This document shows, piece after piece, positions 24,429 through 35,005 of a stretch of DNA of 64,000 bases. A model generated the notes under the pieces. That model made no database searches, was not told the origin of the DNA, and worked only from the letters and a program-made list of their open reading frames with translations. Origin of the DNA: Anaeramoeba flamelloides (Eukaryota > Metamonada > Anaeramoebidae); contig JANTQA010000042.1 in NCBI GenBank assembly GCA_027625915.1, positions 1,314,001 through 1,378,000 of the forward strand. Reading direction: 5' to 3'. Positions within the stretch are counted from its first letter, which is position 1. The number at the start of each line of letters is the position of its first letter. The translations under genes were made by a program, and so were the position numbers.

Positions 24429-25932
24429 ATTCAAAGATAGAAAACCATTGTTTCAAATGATTTTGATCGATTACTAGTTAGTTTTTGTTTTTATCTTTAT
24501 TTTTTATATATTTTTTACATAAAAAAAAAAAAAAAAAACAAAATAAAGTTATCAGCTAGAGTATTATTAAAGAATACACTTTTTAATTTCTTGTTTTTTG
24601 ACAATTTAAATTTTATTTTTAGAAATAGAAAATAATAATTAGTCAAGGGAAAAACTTGTGAGATTTGGACCGAGTAGATCAATGAAAGTTTTTTTTATTT
24701 AATGTATTCAATTTTTAAATAAAAAATCACAGTTTTATTAAGAGACTTTTTTTTCTTCAATATATATGTACTTTTTGCCGAAAATCCAAAAAATTTTCTG
24801 AATATATCCCTTAAAACCTTGGTATTGATCTAAATTTTATCAAGATTCAAATATAAGAATTAAAATTTTATTATTTATCTTTAATCCAGTTTTGAAATTT
24901 AATAAAAAAGGTAATATGATTAAAAGATAAAGAAATTATTTTACTGTATTTTTTTTTTTTTTTTGATATTGATAATGATTTATTTTGTAATATTGTTTTA
25001 AAGATTTTTATTATTTTTTTTTTGAATTTTTCAATTTAGAAATTTCATTACAATAATAGTAATTCAAAAACACAATACATTGATTTATTAATTATAACTA
25101 AGAAAGAAATGTATTAAATTTTATAATAAACAGAATATATTAATAAAAGACAGAAATGAGGAATTTTTTAATTTTTATTTTCAGACCAAATTTCAATATT
25201 GAATGAAGAGATAAATGAGATTAATTTGTTTTTGCTAAAATTAAAAGTTGAATATGTATAATTTTCTAAAATATCAATTCAGATAATATAAAATAATTTA
25301 AAAAACTATAAAAAAAAATTGTTTAAAAAATAATTGAATTTAATACTTTGTTATTAAATCCATAAAAAATTTTTTACCAGATAAAGTAATTGCTAAAAAA
25401 TTATAAAATATAAACTAAATGAACTTTTTAATATTATTCAAAGAGAATAAAATAATCTTTTTATAAGAAAAAAACTTTTTTTTTGAATTTTGTTATAAGT
25501 AAAAATTTGAATAATATCTTTGTGAAAATTGAATTTGTTAATCTAAATTACTATTGTGGTAAATATTTTGATAAAATTATTTGTCAAAATTCAGTTTTTC
25601 AAGTACTATTAAAGGTCTTTAAATTTTTTTTTTTGTTTTCGAATCTGCAATTAAATTAAATTGTTTTTTATGTGGAAGGGATTGTAAAAGTACAAGAATA
25701 ATTGAATAAGAAATTTGAAAATAATTATCTGTTTATTTATATAGAAGTTTTATGAATCAAGTATTTAATATGTTTTATGTTTTTTTTTTTTAATGGATAA
25801 TTACGTTTGAAAAAAATAATAAATAAAGGATTGAATTAAATTTTATAAGAAGATATTAAAAAATTATTTTTCTTTTTGAATTTCAAGATATTAAATTAGT
25901 AAAAAATGATTTCAAAAAAATTAAAAAAAAAA
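24429..25932. other. AT-rich 3' flank of BiP, no gene seen
   Basis: An A tract and AATAAAG near 24520-24547 may belong to BiP 3' processing. The rest is low-complexity A/T sequence. Confidence 0.5.
25923..25932 (-). terminator. Pol III terminator of 5S rRNA
   Basis: Ten A residues on the plus strand, so ten T on the transcribed minus strand, directly after the 5S 3' end. T runs of four or more terminate RNA polymerase III. Confidence 0.8.
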
Positions 25933-26053
25933 GTATTCAGCACCAAGTGTTCGCGAGAGGTTCCCCATCTCACTAACTAGCTTAGCCCTCAATTCGTTGA
26001 TCTTCTGGGTTCGGAATGTGTCCAGGATTATTAAATTGGGTATGGCCGAATAC
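25933..26053 (-). rRNA. 5S ribosomal RNA
   Basis: A 121-nt minus-strand unit that stands out by its base composition. It begins GTATTCGGCCATACC and ends GGTGCTGAATAC, so the two ends pair to form helix I (GTATTC with GAATAC). Internal hallmarks are CCGAACCCAGAAG (loop B/C region), GGCTAAGC, and GATGGGGAACC near the internal control region used by TFIIIA/Pol III. The 5' end resembles the 5S of Dictyostelium from memory. It is a solitary gene here, not part of an rDNA unit or tandem array. A poly-T terminator follows. Confidence 0.92.
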
Positions 26054-29000
26054 ATTTATTAAAAAACAAGGGTTTAATTTTGATAAATACTCATTATTCA
26101 GATCACAAATTTTTATTAAATTATAATTTTATTTGTTATGATATTACTGGATAATAATGAAAAAATCTCGATTAATGTATTTTAACATTGAGATCAAAAC
26201 AAATAAAACTGACTTAAATAAATTAACCTCTAAAACACAATCAGTAAAATATAACCAAACAATAGGTCTCAGCAACAATAAAGATTATATTCGATATAGA
26301 AAACTCTAACATTTTTTGAAAAATATCTTCATTAAAACAAATTCAAAGATTGAGTTAAAATTTACTGACTTCAAAATTAAAAAATATCTTTCTTAAATTT
26401 CTAGTGAAATCCAGATTAATATCTCAATAATGGGTTTTTTTTCCAAAATATTAAATAATTTCTCAAAACATTTTTTTCGAAAAATTTTCAAAATCTTGGA
26501 AATATTGATGTTACAATTAGCTATAATAAGGAAACATTTATAATCATTTTTTATTTGGAATTTTCTATACTACAATAATGTAAATTAGAATAGTGCCAAA
26601 AATAGAGTTTTTACTATTTTAGAGATAAATAAAGAGTTTCATACATTTATCTAAATTTCAGTTATAGTAAAAATTATTTTTGAATATCTTAATAGATTAA
26701 TAATAATTTTAATCAAAAAAAATTGTTTGGTGAATATCCTTTCTTCCAATTTAAAAAAAAAATATTTTTCGAACAAAGTATTGGTATTCATCGAACTATT
26801 TTATATAGAAAATCTCTTTGAACTCAAAAATTAAAAAAAATTCTTAATTTACACTTACAAAAATTGCATAAATGTATGGAATTATTTATTTATCTCCAAA
26901 ATTGTAAAAACTCTATTTTTGAAAACATTACAGATTTATACTTGTACATTAATTATTTTAACAATTTTAAACTTGCAAAATTTTAAAAATAATCACTTTT
27001 AAAGGTTCTAAATATTAATTTTTAAATAGTGGGTTAGAATTTTTGAATTTCTATTTTTAGATTTGAAAAAGGAATTAAAAAAAATTTTTTTACAAAATGA
27101 TCTTTTTAATTATGATGCTTGATCAAAAATTTAATAATTTATTGTGCAATAAGATTTATAATATATTTTTAGTGGCATTTGAATTGCAGAGTACTAATAT
27201 AATATACTTTCAATTACTACATTATTTCATTTTAAATAAACCAAGGGTAATTTTAATCCATAAAAGTAAAATGATCTGAAGAATTGAAAAGAAGAAAAAA
27301 AAATACAAATATGGTCACACTCTGTTGTAATTCTAGAGCAATGGAAATAGGTTAAGTTGGATAAATATGATGGTTTGTGTTGGCTAGGTTTTTTAACTTC
27401 TCATTATTTTAATAAAAATCTAATTCTTTTCTGATAATATATTAATTAGATTCACAAATATTATAAATAATTTTAGAGGAGAAATAAATTTTCGTTTGAT
27501 TATTTTACTGTATTAGATTTTTTTGATCTATTTTTTGATTAATTATTTATAAATATTTAAAACTTATAACAAAGTGGTTGAAGGAAGCGACTGTAAAAAT
27601 TCTTATAGTGGTGCAATTTTGATTTTTATTTTATCTATGTTTATCTATTGTTATACAAAAAAAAAAAACATTTTTTCAAGACACAATAGTAAATTGGCAG
27701 CTGCTTTTTATAATTTTGACTAAAAATTTTTAAATGATCAATAAAATAAAATATCTTTGAAATGAAGTTTATCTGTATGAATGTTTTTCTTTTAGGAAAA
27801 GAAAAAAATTTAAAATAAAATCATTGTTAAAACTGCATTTTTCAATCATTGAAAAAAATGTTGCTACTAATGTCTATTTTGGTTTATCATGATGTGAAAG
27901 TTTTGTACCTTTTATCTGCTAAATTCCATTTTTTCAATTTTTGTGGTTGAATAAAAATAATTTGGAAATAATGTATTTTGCTTGTGTTTTTTTTTTATCC
28001 ATCAATTTTTTTTTTTACTCTTTCAATTAGAAAAATAATTATTTCGTATTTCTTTGAGTCTTCTCAAAACCCATCTATTCAAATTATTTAATCGTATTTC
28101 TATTTGATATATATTACTGGTAAAGTCATAATAGTAATAGTGATTATTAAATAAAGTCTGAAAAGTTGGTATAAACAGTATGTTCAATTTTTTAAAATTG
28201 CTTACGTCTCGTATATTAAAAAATACACAAAATAGTCATGTTTTACTATAAACCATTTCATTGTTGTGAATGACGAGATAATATTTAATTTAGATTTTGA
28301 CTTTTTTTGTGAAAAAATGCAATAAAAGGAATACCTTATTGTTTTGAAAAAAAAAAAAAGTGGGGGGGGGGGGGTATGGGAATATATTTTTAAGATAATA
28401 AAAAAAAAATTGTCATTTTTTTATTGGGGTTTATAAAAAAAATGATTTAACTTCATCAAAGAAATTTATTAATCTTTATCCATTTTTTGAATTCCAAAAT
28501 TCACTTATTTCCAATATAATACATATAAAATAACCGATTATTTTTATTAAAAGTTAAGTTAAATCTTGAAAATTGTTCCTTATATTTTTTCATTTTATGC
28601 CGAAAACGTATTAATTTTGAAAAAAAATTTTTTTCAGTTCGTTATTCTTTTTAATATTTACTATTTAAATTAAAATCTCAAAAAAATAAAACTAATTGGT
28701 TTATAGAAGATTATAATCAATTAAATTTAATTTAAGTTTAATCATGAAATTTGAGACTTTTTAAAATTAAAAATTTATATTGTTTAAAGTTTTTCAAAAG
28801 TTGTTTACTTTTTCTATCAAAAAATTAAAAAAACGCTTATAAAATTTCAATTTGAGTAATTTTTTTAACTAATTATTTTGGCCTTGAAACACAAGAATTT
28901 TTATAAGAATTTAAATCAATTTTGAAATAAAAAGATTAATTTTGAATTTCTAGGATTAAAGTGCGGTATCTCCAATATTTTCAACTGGATTTAATTTTGA

Positions 29001-29732
29001 AAAATCAAATTTTATCTTTATATAAAAACACAAATTCTTCAAAATTTGTTTTTTTTTTTTGTTAATTTTTATTCGATATAACTAGACTTTGTAGGATAAT
29101 AGAAATATTTGTTTGCTAGTTTCAATCAAACCATTTTTTGTTTATTCAAGAGGATGATCTTATCAAATATTAACAAATCTAAAATTTTTTCTTGATTGAC
29201 AATAAATACTATCCGTTGTGCAATAGTTGTGAGAATGGTCATAAAAGGGGTAAACCCGTTTTTGAAACAAAACAAATAAAATGAATTTTAAATAATTTTG
29301 TTATTTCATGAAACAAATGGATTAAAAAAATTAGCTCTCACCAAAAACAATTTTCATTTCAAGCCATCTTCAAATGATCAGAATTTTTTATCTTTTCATA
29401 GAAACAAAATTTTGAAGTCCAAAATATCACTAATAACATATTTACAAATTTTCCCCGATTTTTGTGAAAATTAACCGCTTAATAATTCAACTCTTAAAGA
29501 TTAAATATTTAGAAAAGATTTAATGAACAAAATTATTAATAGAAAATCAGTTTTATTTTTAGGATTATTTCAATAGAAGAGGAAATTATTTGAAGTTCTA
29601 ATATTTTTAGATATATTCTGAAGAAATTGAAAAGAAATAGTTTTAAGCTTAAAAAATAAAATAAAAGATCACTGGTGTGAATTTCTTTAAATTAGAGCAA
29701 TAATAAATTATTTAAAAAAAAAAAAAAGCCGT
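26054..29732. other. AT-rich intergenic region, no gene seen
   Basis: 3.7 kb with no supported gene. The only composition outlier is a 13-G run at 28362-28374 next to an A run. A patch of ordinary complexity at 27305-27390 has no recognisable RNA fold or reading frame. The ORF at 27097-27279 is not protein-like. Confidence 0.5.
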
Positions 29733-31355
29733 TTAAAGTAGACTTTTAACAAAATCAACTAATTGGGAAGGCTCCTTTCCGTTTGTTGGTTTGCCGCTGG
29801 CTTCAAAAGACCAGCCGTCTTGTGTTCTATGGAAGAAACACACAATAATTGCTGTGTTGTCACCAAGGTCATCTAAATCATATCTCAGGAAAGTGGAATT
29901 TGTGCCTTTAAATAATCTGGTATAGGCGTTTTCGAGGTTGTTGAATTTGTCTCCCCTGTAGGAAGTGATCACCACAGATAAGTGGGTATATTTCTCATCG
30001 ACTTGAAATAGTTCGACATAAATTTGCTCATCGTCGCCTTCGCCGGCCCCCGATGTATTGTCACCTGAGTGTTTGATAGCCTTGTCTGAAGATGTTTTGT
30101 TTCCATAGTAAACAAGTTGCGATTGGCCAGTTTCAGTAAGCATGATCACAGATGCATCTAAGTCAACTGATTGTGATCCTTTCATGTCCCAGCCGAGGCC
30201 AATTGTAAAGCCTTCTAAAAACGTTGGTACAATTTCACGAATCTGTTGAAAGTCAAGGGTTTCACCTTTTTTTAATAAAACAATTCGATCGTTTGCATTG
30301 AAGTTTTTTAAATTTTTGATTTTTGTCTTTTTGACGAATTGTTGCACTCGCCCATAAATGTCTCCCCAATGATGTGGAACATAATTCTGGCTTTGGTGTG
30401 GGAAGAGCTTTGGCTCGTATAAGAATGTCGAATTTTGCAACATTGAAAAATCCAAGATTCCAAGAATTGCGCACGTGCCATCAAATTGGTTCAGCTTGAG
30501 ATTCATCACAGATTTCATATTATCTGGATCAAATAATTGAATTTCGCATTTGGAAAGATCAGAAAACTTGATGGTTTCGTTTTCGTTTTCAAGGTTCTTG
30601 GAAATGGAAACAACAAGGACAACAAGATCGTATTCCCTCGTTAAAAGCCTTGGCGTGATCTCCATAACAACTTGATAGTTGCCACGTATCTTGGTAACCT
30701 CTCTTCCGATGTATTTTAAGCCATCAATTTCTTTGTTTGCATAATAAACAGGGAAAACGGGCTTCTGTGGTTTTGATTTGAGAAAGGGGATGGCACACAG
30801 ATCAACATCTAAAAAGGTGGTTGTCTCCATTTCGGCATTTAAGGTATACAATAGCCTATTGTTCGTCGCCCCGGAAATGTTGGCTGTTTCTCCGCTTTTA
30901 AGGTTTTTTTTCTCTTCGAGCTTCCCAATATCCAAGGTGAGCTTGACGTACAATTTCCCATGATCTTCCAGGTTTTTTCCTTTAACGTCAAGCGTCAAGT
31001 CTTCGGTGTAGAGACCTTCGTTTGTGTAAGTCGCGTTGCTGCTGATTTGAGAAAGATTCACTGGTACCAACCCAATAAAATCATTTGAAGAAAATCGATC
31101 CCAATCATAAATTTCAATTTTCAGTGGGGTGTTCAGATGGTATTGTGTGACTCGGTTGAACTTAAATGTTTCGTTCCATTCAGGATCCAAGGTTTTCTTT
31201 ATTGTTTTTGTTTTTTTTTTTTGATTGGCGAAAGCGAACGAACAAAATGGATCGCTCGTTCCACTCTTGTCCATGGCAGGTAATCCTGTTGCTTTCACGA
31301 TTTTGATTTCAACATTAAGGTATTGAAAAATTTGATATTCTTTGAGACGGCTCAT
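29733..31355 (-). CDS. C2 domain plus TerD-like domains protein
   Basis: A single exon of 540 aa from an ATG at 31355 to TAA. Residues about 10-125 are a C2 domain: VEIKIVKATGLPAMDKSGTS then DPFC, TLDPEWNETFKF, LKIEIYDWDRFSSNDFIG. The calcium-binding aspartates are present. The C-terminal 180 residues match the TerD/CABP family: GLGWDMKGSQSVDLDASVIM, DDEQIYVEL, ITSYRGDKFNNLENAYTRLF, IIVCFFHRTQDGWSFEA. The middle (about 170-345) looks like a second, degenerate TerD-like fold. TerD proteins are known from bacterial tellurite/stress operons and from Dictyostelium cAMP-binding protein CABP1. Coupling to C2 predicts calcium- and lipid-dependent membrane recruitment. Base composition is GC-richer than the flanks, like other genes here, so there is no sign of recent transfer. 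Confidence 0.88.
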   Translation of the reverse strand: MSRLKEYQIFQYLNVEIKIVKATGLPAMDKSGTSDPFCSFAFANQKKKTKTIKKTLDPEWNETFKFNRVTQYHLNTPLKIEIYDWDRFSSNDFIGLVPVNLSQISSNATYTNEGLYTEDLTLDVKGKNLEDHGKLYVKLTLDIGKLEEKKNLKSGETANISGATNNRLLYTLNAEMETTTFLDVDLCAIPFLKSKPQKPVFPVYYANKEIDGLKYIGREVTKIRGNYQVVMEITPRLLTREYDLVVLVVSISKNLENENETIKFSDLSKCEIQLFDPDNMKSVMNLKLNQFDGTCAILGILDFSMLQNSTFLYEPKLFPHQSQNYVPHHWGDIYGRVQQFVKKTKIKNLKNFNANDRIVLLKKGETLDFQQIREIVPTFLEGFTIGLGWDMKGSQSVDLDASVIMLTETGQSQLVYYGNKTSSDKAIKHSGDNTSGAGEGDDEQIYVELFQVDEKYTHLSVVITSYRGDKFNNLENAYTRLFKGTNSTFLRYDLDDLGDNTAIIVCFFHRTQDGWSFEASGKPTNGKEPSQLVDFVKSLL

Positions 31356-32460
31356 AAATTGATTTCGTGTGTTTGGTTTGTTATTTCTTTTTAATTCGAA
31401 AGGAAAAGGAAAAAAATGTTTTCAAAAATGGTTTTAAAAAAATTGACAGAAGGAATAATTTCCTGATCTTGGAAAAAATATTCAAGGAATTGTAATTGGT
31501 CTTGGATTCTTGGTAGAGAATAAAGTTTTGAACAAAAAGATTTTTTTTTTTTTTTATGTCTTTTTTGTGAGAAGTAACTTTTTTATTTAAGAGGTAAAAA
31601 AGAAAAATTTTTTTCTTTTGGAAAAAACGAGTTATTTGTGCATACTTAAAAGATTTAAAAGGAAACAAAATAGTGTTTTTTTATTGTAACTAAGACTTTC
31701 TTTTATTACCCATCAAATTTGTCAAATTATTCTAATTGATTTTTTAGTATGTTTTTCAAATGTAAAACTTTGGTTCGAACATTCCAAAGATCTGTTTTGT
31801 AAAACTTCAAAAGTAATATTTTTGACTTTTAAGTATTCTTCTTTGAAAAAGAAAAGAGATCAAAATTTGTGCTTGCTTTTCCTAATTTTTCTTTTAAAAA
31901 AAACAATTTTGGAAAAGTATAAGGTTGTAATTTCTGAGCTAATTTTTCAAAGGGGAAATAAAAAGGAAAATTTTTTTTTTAATGGCTTTTATTCCGAATA
32001 CCATTACTGTTTATTTTTTCTCAATTAGGAGATCAAAGAGTCATGAAAAGGGATAAAAAGCCAAGACTAGTTATTATTTTTTAATTTGTTAATTCACTTC
32101 AAAATGAAATCTTTCAGTATGCAAATGTGTTTGAAAAATATATGTGCAACAATTTACAATTTTTCTTTTTTTTATTGTATCGAGTTTTAAAATGATAGAT
32201 TGTAATTTGGAAACACAAAACTATGACAGGTATCTTTTTTCTGATCTAAACTGTTTAAGATAAGAGCCTGAAATAAAATCCATATTTAAAGAATTATTTC
32301 AATGAGAAAATTAATTGAAATTTTATCCAACCAAATTTTGAAAACTAGTATTTCTTTAATCTTACTTCTTAACTTTCCCTCCATTCTGATAACAGGTCAC
32401 TTTGAAAATTACAAACCGAGTTTTCTAAATACTGTTAATTGAAAAATTAAAAAGATTGTC
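31356..32460. other. AT-rich 5' flank of the C2-TerD gene
   Basis: Putative promoter and leader of the minus-strand gene, then low-complexity sequence. No supported gene. Confidence 0.5.
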
Positions 32461-32803
32461 CAGTGATCAAAATAATGCCTGCACAACGACAATCATCAGT
32501 GTTTCCAAGTTTAATCCATGCTTTTTTTTTTATCTTGTTACAAGGCAATATCTAATCAACTAGCAAATAGTATACCTAAATTCAAATCAATTTTGAAAGT
32601 AAACGACTGGATATTTTCAGTAAAATTTAAATTATACATGCAAACAGTTGAAAATTGGTCAGAATATTCTCAATTTTTTTGAATTTTGGTATACTATTTG
32701 GTAGTTGATTAGATGTTGCCTTGTAACAAGATAAAAAAAAAAGCATGGATTAAACTTGGAAACACTGATGATTGTCGTTGTGCAGGCATTATTTTGATCA
32801 CTG
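32461..32803. mobile_element. Tc1/mariner-type MITE with 125-bp inverted ends
   Basis: The 343-bp unit starts CAGTGATCAAAATAATGCCT and ends with its complement. The two arms, about 125 bp each, differ at only a few positions (for example ATATCTAATC versus ACATCTAATC). The outer sequence CAGTGATCAAAATAAT is very like Tc1-family termini. The right flank is TA and the left is TC, so the target duplication is imperfect. The spacer is about 95 bp and there is no ORF. It is GC-richer than its surroundings and evidently young. Confidence 0.88.
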
Positions 32804-33030
32804 TATGGAAATTGAAAAATTAAAAACTGTTGAATGATTAATAAATCTTTTTTACTTTTTTGGAAGCTGAAGGAAAATTTTCTTCTATTTATTTAATAAC
32901 AAATAGTATTGTAAACTCATTTCCGTGTCAGATTTTCAAAACAATTTGCAATTTTTCATTTGTCTTCAAAATCCTAAAAAAAAAAGAATTTATATCTCAC
33001 TTTTTTATGTTTACTTTTTTGAAATAATGA

Positions 33031-33137
33031 AGCGAAAAAAATACCTGACATGAAAAAATCTCTGACAAGATTTTTAATTGTGAATATTAATAAAATTGTT
33101 AGGGATTATTTTCATGTCAGGAATTTTTTTCCCTACT
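33031..33137. mobile_element. MITE family A, copy A3 (ends only)
   Basis: 107 bp. The family A left end (GCGAAAAAAATACCTGACAT, then TCTCTGACAAG and AATTGTGAATATT) is followed almost directly by the family A right end (TTTTCATGTCAGGAATTTT, CCCTACT). It is an internal-deletion derivative. Confidence 0.8.
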
Positions 33138-34734
33138 TTATACTTAGACAATACGTTGGGTAGGTTTATCATTATATTTTGAAAACACACTTGAAAATTG
33201 ACAGTTTTCTCAGATACATGATTCTGTTGTTTTGCACAAAAAGTTGATAATTTTTTATTTTCTTTCAGGGATCAGTAGCAATAAAGTTAAAATTTTCAAC
33301 TATCTACTAATATCAAAGAGGATTAGAAAAAGAAAATATATTACTTTGTCTATACTTTGCCACTTTTTAATTATCATATACTTTTTGAAATATAATTTAA
33401 GGTATTTCCAAAAAAGTGTGGCATTTTTTTTTACTTTTCATAAATAATCATCTTTATTGGTGATGATATTCATTAATTGACAATATAAAATTAAGTTTAA
33501 TATTAATACCAATTGAATAAATGATCTGGGTATTTATTTCAATATATATATTTGATGAAATAATCCCAAAAATGAAAAAAAAAAATAGCACTATTTTTGG
33601 TGAAAACGATGTATAACCAATTTCAATAAAAAACTGTGAATGTGGAAAGTTTACAATTGATTTTTTAAACAAAAAAACACATTCATATGTTATCAATTCT
33701 ATTAGAAAATTTGTTGAGATTAAAAAAGTTATTAAAAGAATTTTTCAATCAAAAATAAAATAATTATTACGTTTTTTCACACCTAAAAAATATCAGATAA
33801 AATCAAGATCAAAATATTAAATATCTTTTCTTTGTGTAATACAATACTAAGAAACAAATTAAATTATTCTCATTAATCAATAAACAGTAGTTAATTATTT
33901 TGTATATTTAAATACTTTTTTGAAGATTTGGTTTAAAAATATATTTGAAAATAAATTTGTTCCACTTTTTCAGAAATAGCTTATTTCATTTTTTTCACAA
34001 ATAAGACGAAACATGACAATATAATAACAAGTTGAATTGTTTTCTCTACTCTGAGAATTGTTAACTGGTTTAAATGTTGTGCTCATCTCAACATTATTTT
34101 GTTGGTTTTAATTTGTGTTTGGAAAAAAAATTGTTCAAAAGAGGGACCTACAAACATCAATAACAAACAAAACAAAACAAAATAAAAAATATTGTTTTGT
34201 GATCTAATGGAAAATTCAAAAAAAATGTGAAAATGTTGTCTTCTGGTATTAAAATCTTCCTCTGATTGGACACACTCTAAAATTCAAAGGATAAATATAG
34301 TTGGATCAAAAAAAATTAAAAGAGATGAAAATAAACAATCTTCAGATCTATCATTTTATTACAATCCTTTTTTGAAATATTTTGAATTTTAACTACTTTT
34401 TTAACCCAAGATTGAGCAAAGATAATGATTTTACAGAAAAAAATTAGAATAAAAAAAAAGAATTTGTTTAATGATTTTCTTTGCCCCACAGTATTTTTAT
34501 TACATATTGTAGCTAATATGATGATAAGTTGAAAGTCAAGGATTAATCCGAAACGTCAGGTATTAGTCATATAACAATATAAAATTAATATGTAAACCTA
34601 ATTGAACTCCAAAAAAATACCCATTAATCAAATTATTTGTTGGGATTCTTATTATTTCTTTTTTAAAATTGATTATTTTTTTTTAATATCATTGTGTAGA
34701 TCAAATTATTATTTTTCGAAGATAAAACAAAAAA
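33138..34734. other. AT-rich region, no gene seen
   Basis: Low-complexity sequence between MITE A3 and the large inverted repeat. The short open frames at 33232-33447 and 33454-33696 are not protein-like. Confidence 0.5.
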
Positions 34735-34935
34735 TTTTTCAAAAATTTTGACTTACTTTAAATTTTCAATGGTAGTTCTTTTGAGCTTTTATTTCTGATT
34801 CTCCCCAAAAAAAAATTTTCAAATTTTTGGATGAGAATCATTTTTCCATTTTGCAAATTTTTATTTTTCTTTCCCCTTTTTTTTTTTTGTTCTGAAAAAT
34901 TTTTGTTTTTGTTTTTCTTTTCTTTTTCTTTTTTT

Positions 34936-35005
<70 letters not shown>

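Noticed and set aside
28362-28374. 13-G run as a possible G-quadruplex
   Set aside because: A single G homopolymer beside an A run. No spaced G-tracts or gene context supports a function.
26100-29700. CRISPR-like or tandem repeat arrays
   Set aside because: No regularly spaced identical repeats are seen. The recurrences are simple A/T sequence.
31765-31795. GGTTCGAACATTCC, like a tRNA T-arm
   Set aside because: The loop is too long, and there is no acceptor stem, D-arm or anticodon arm around it.
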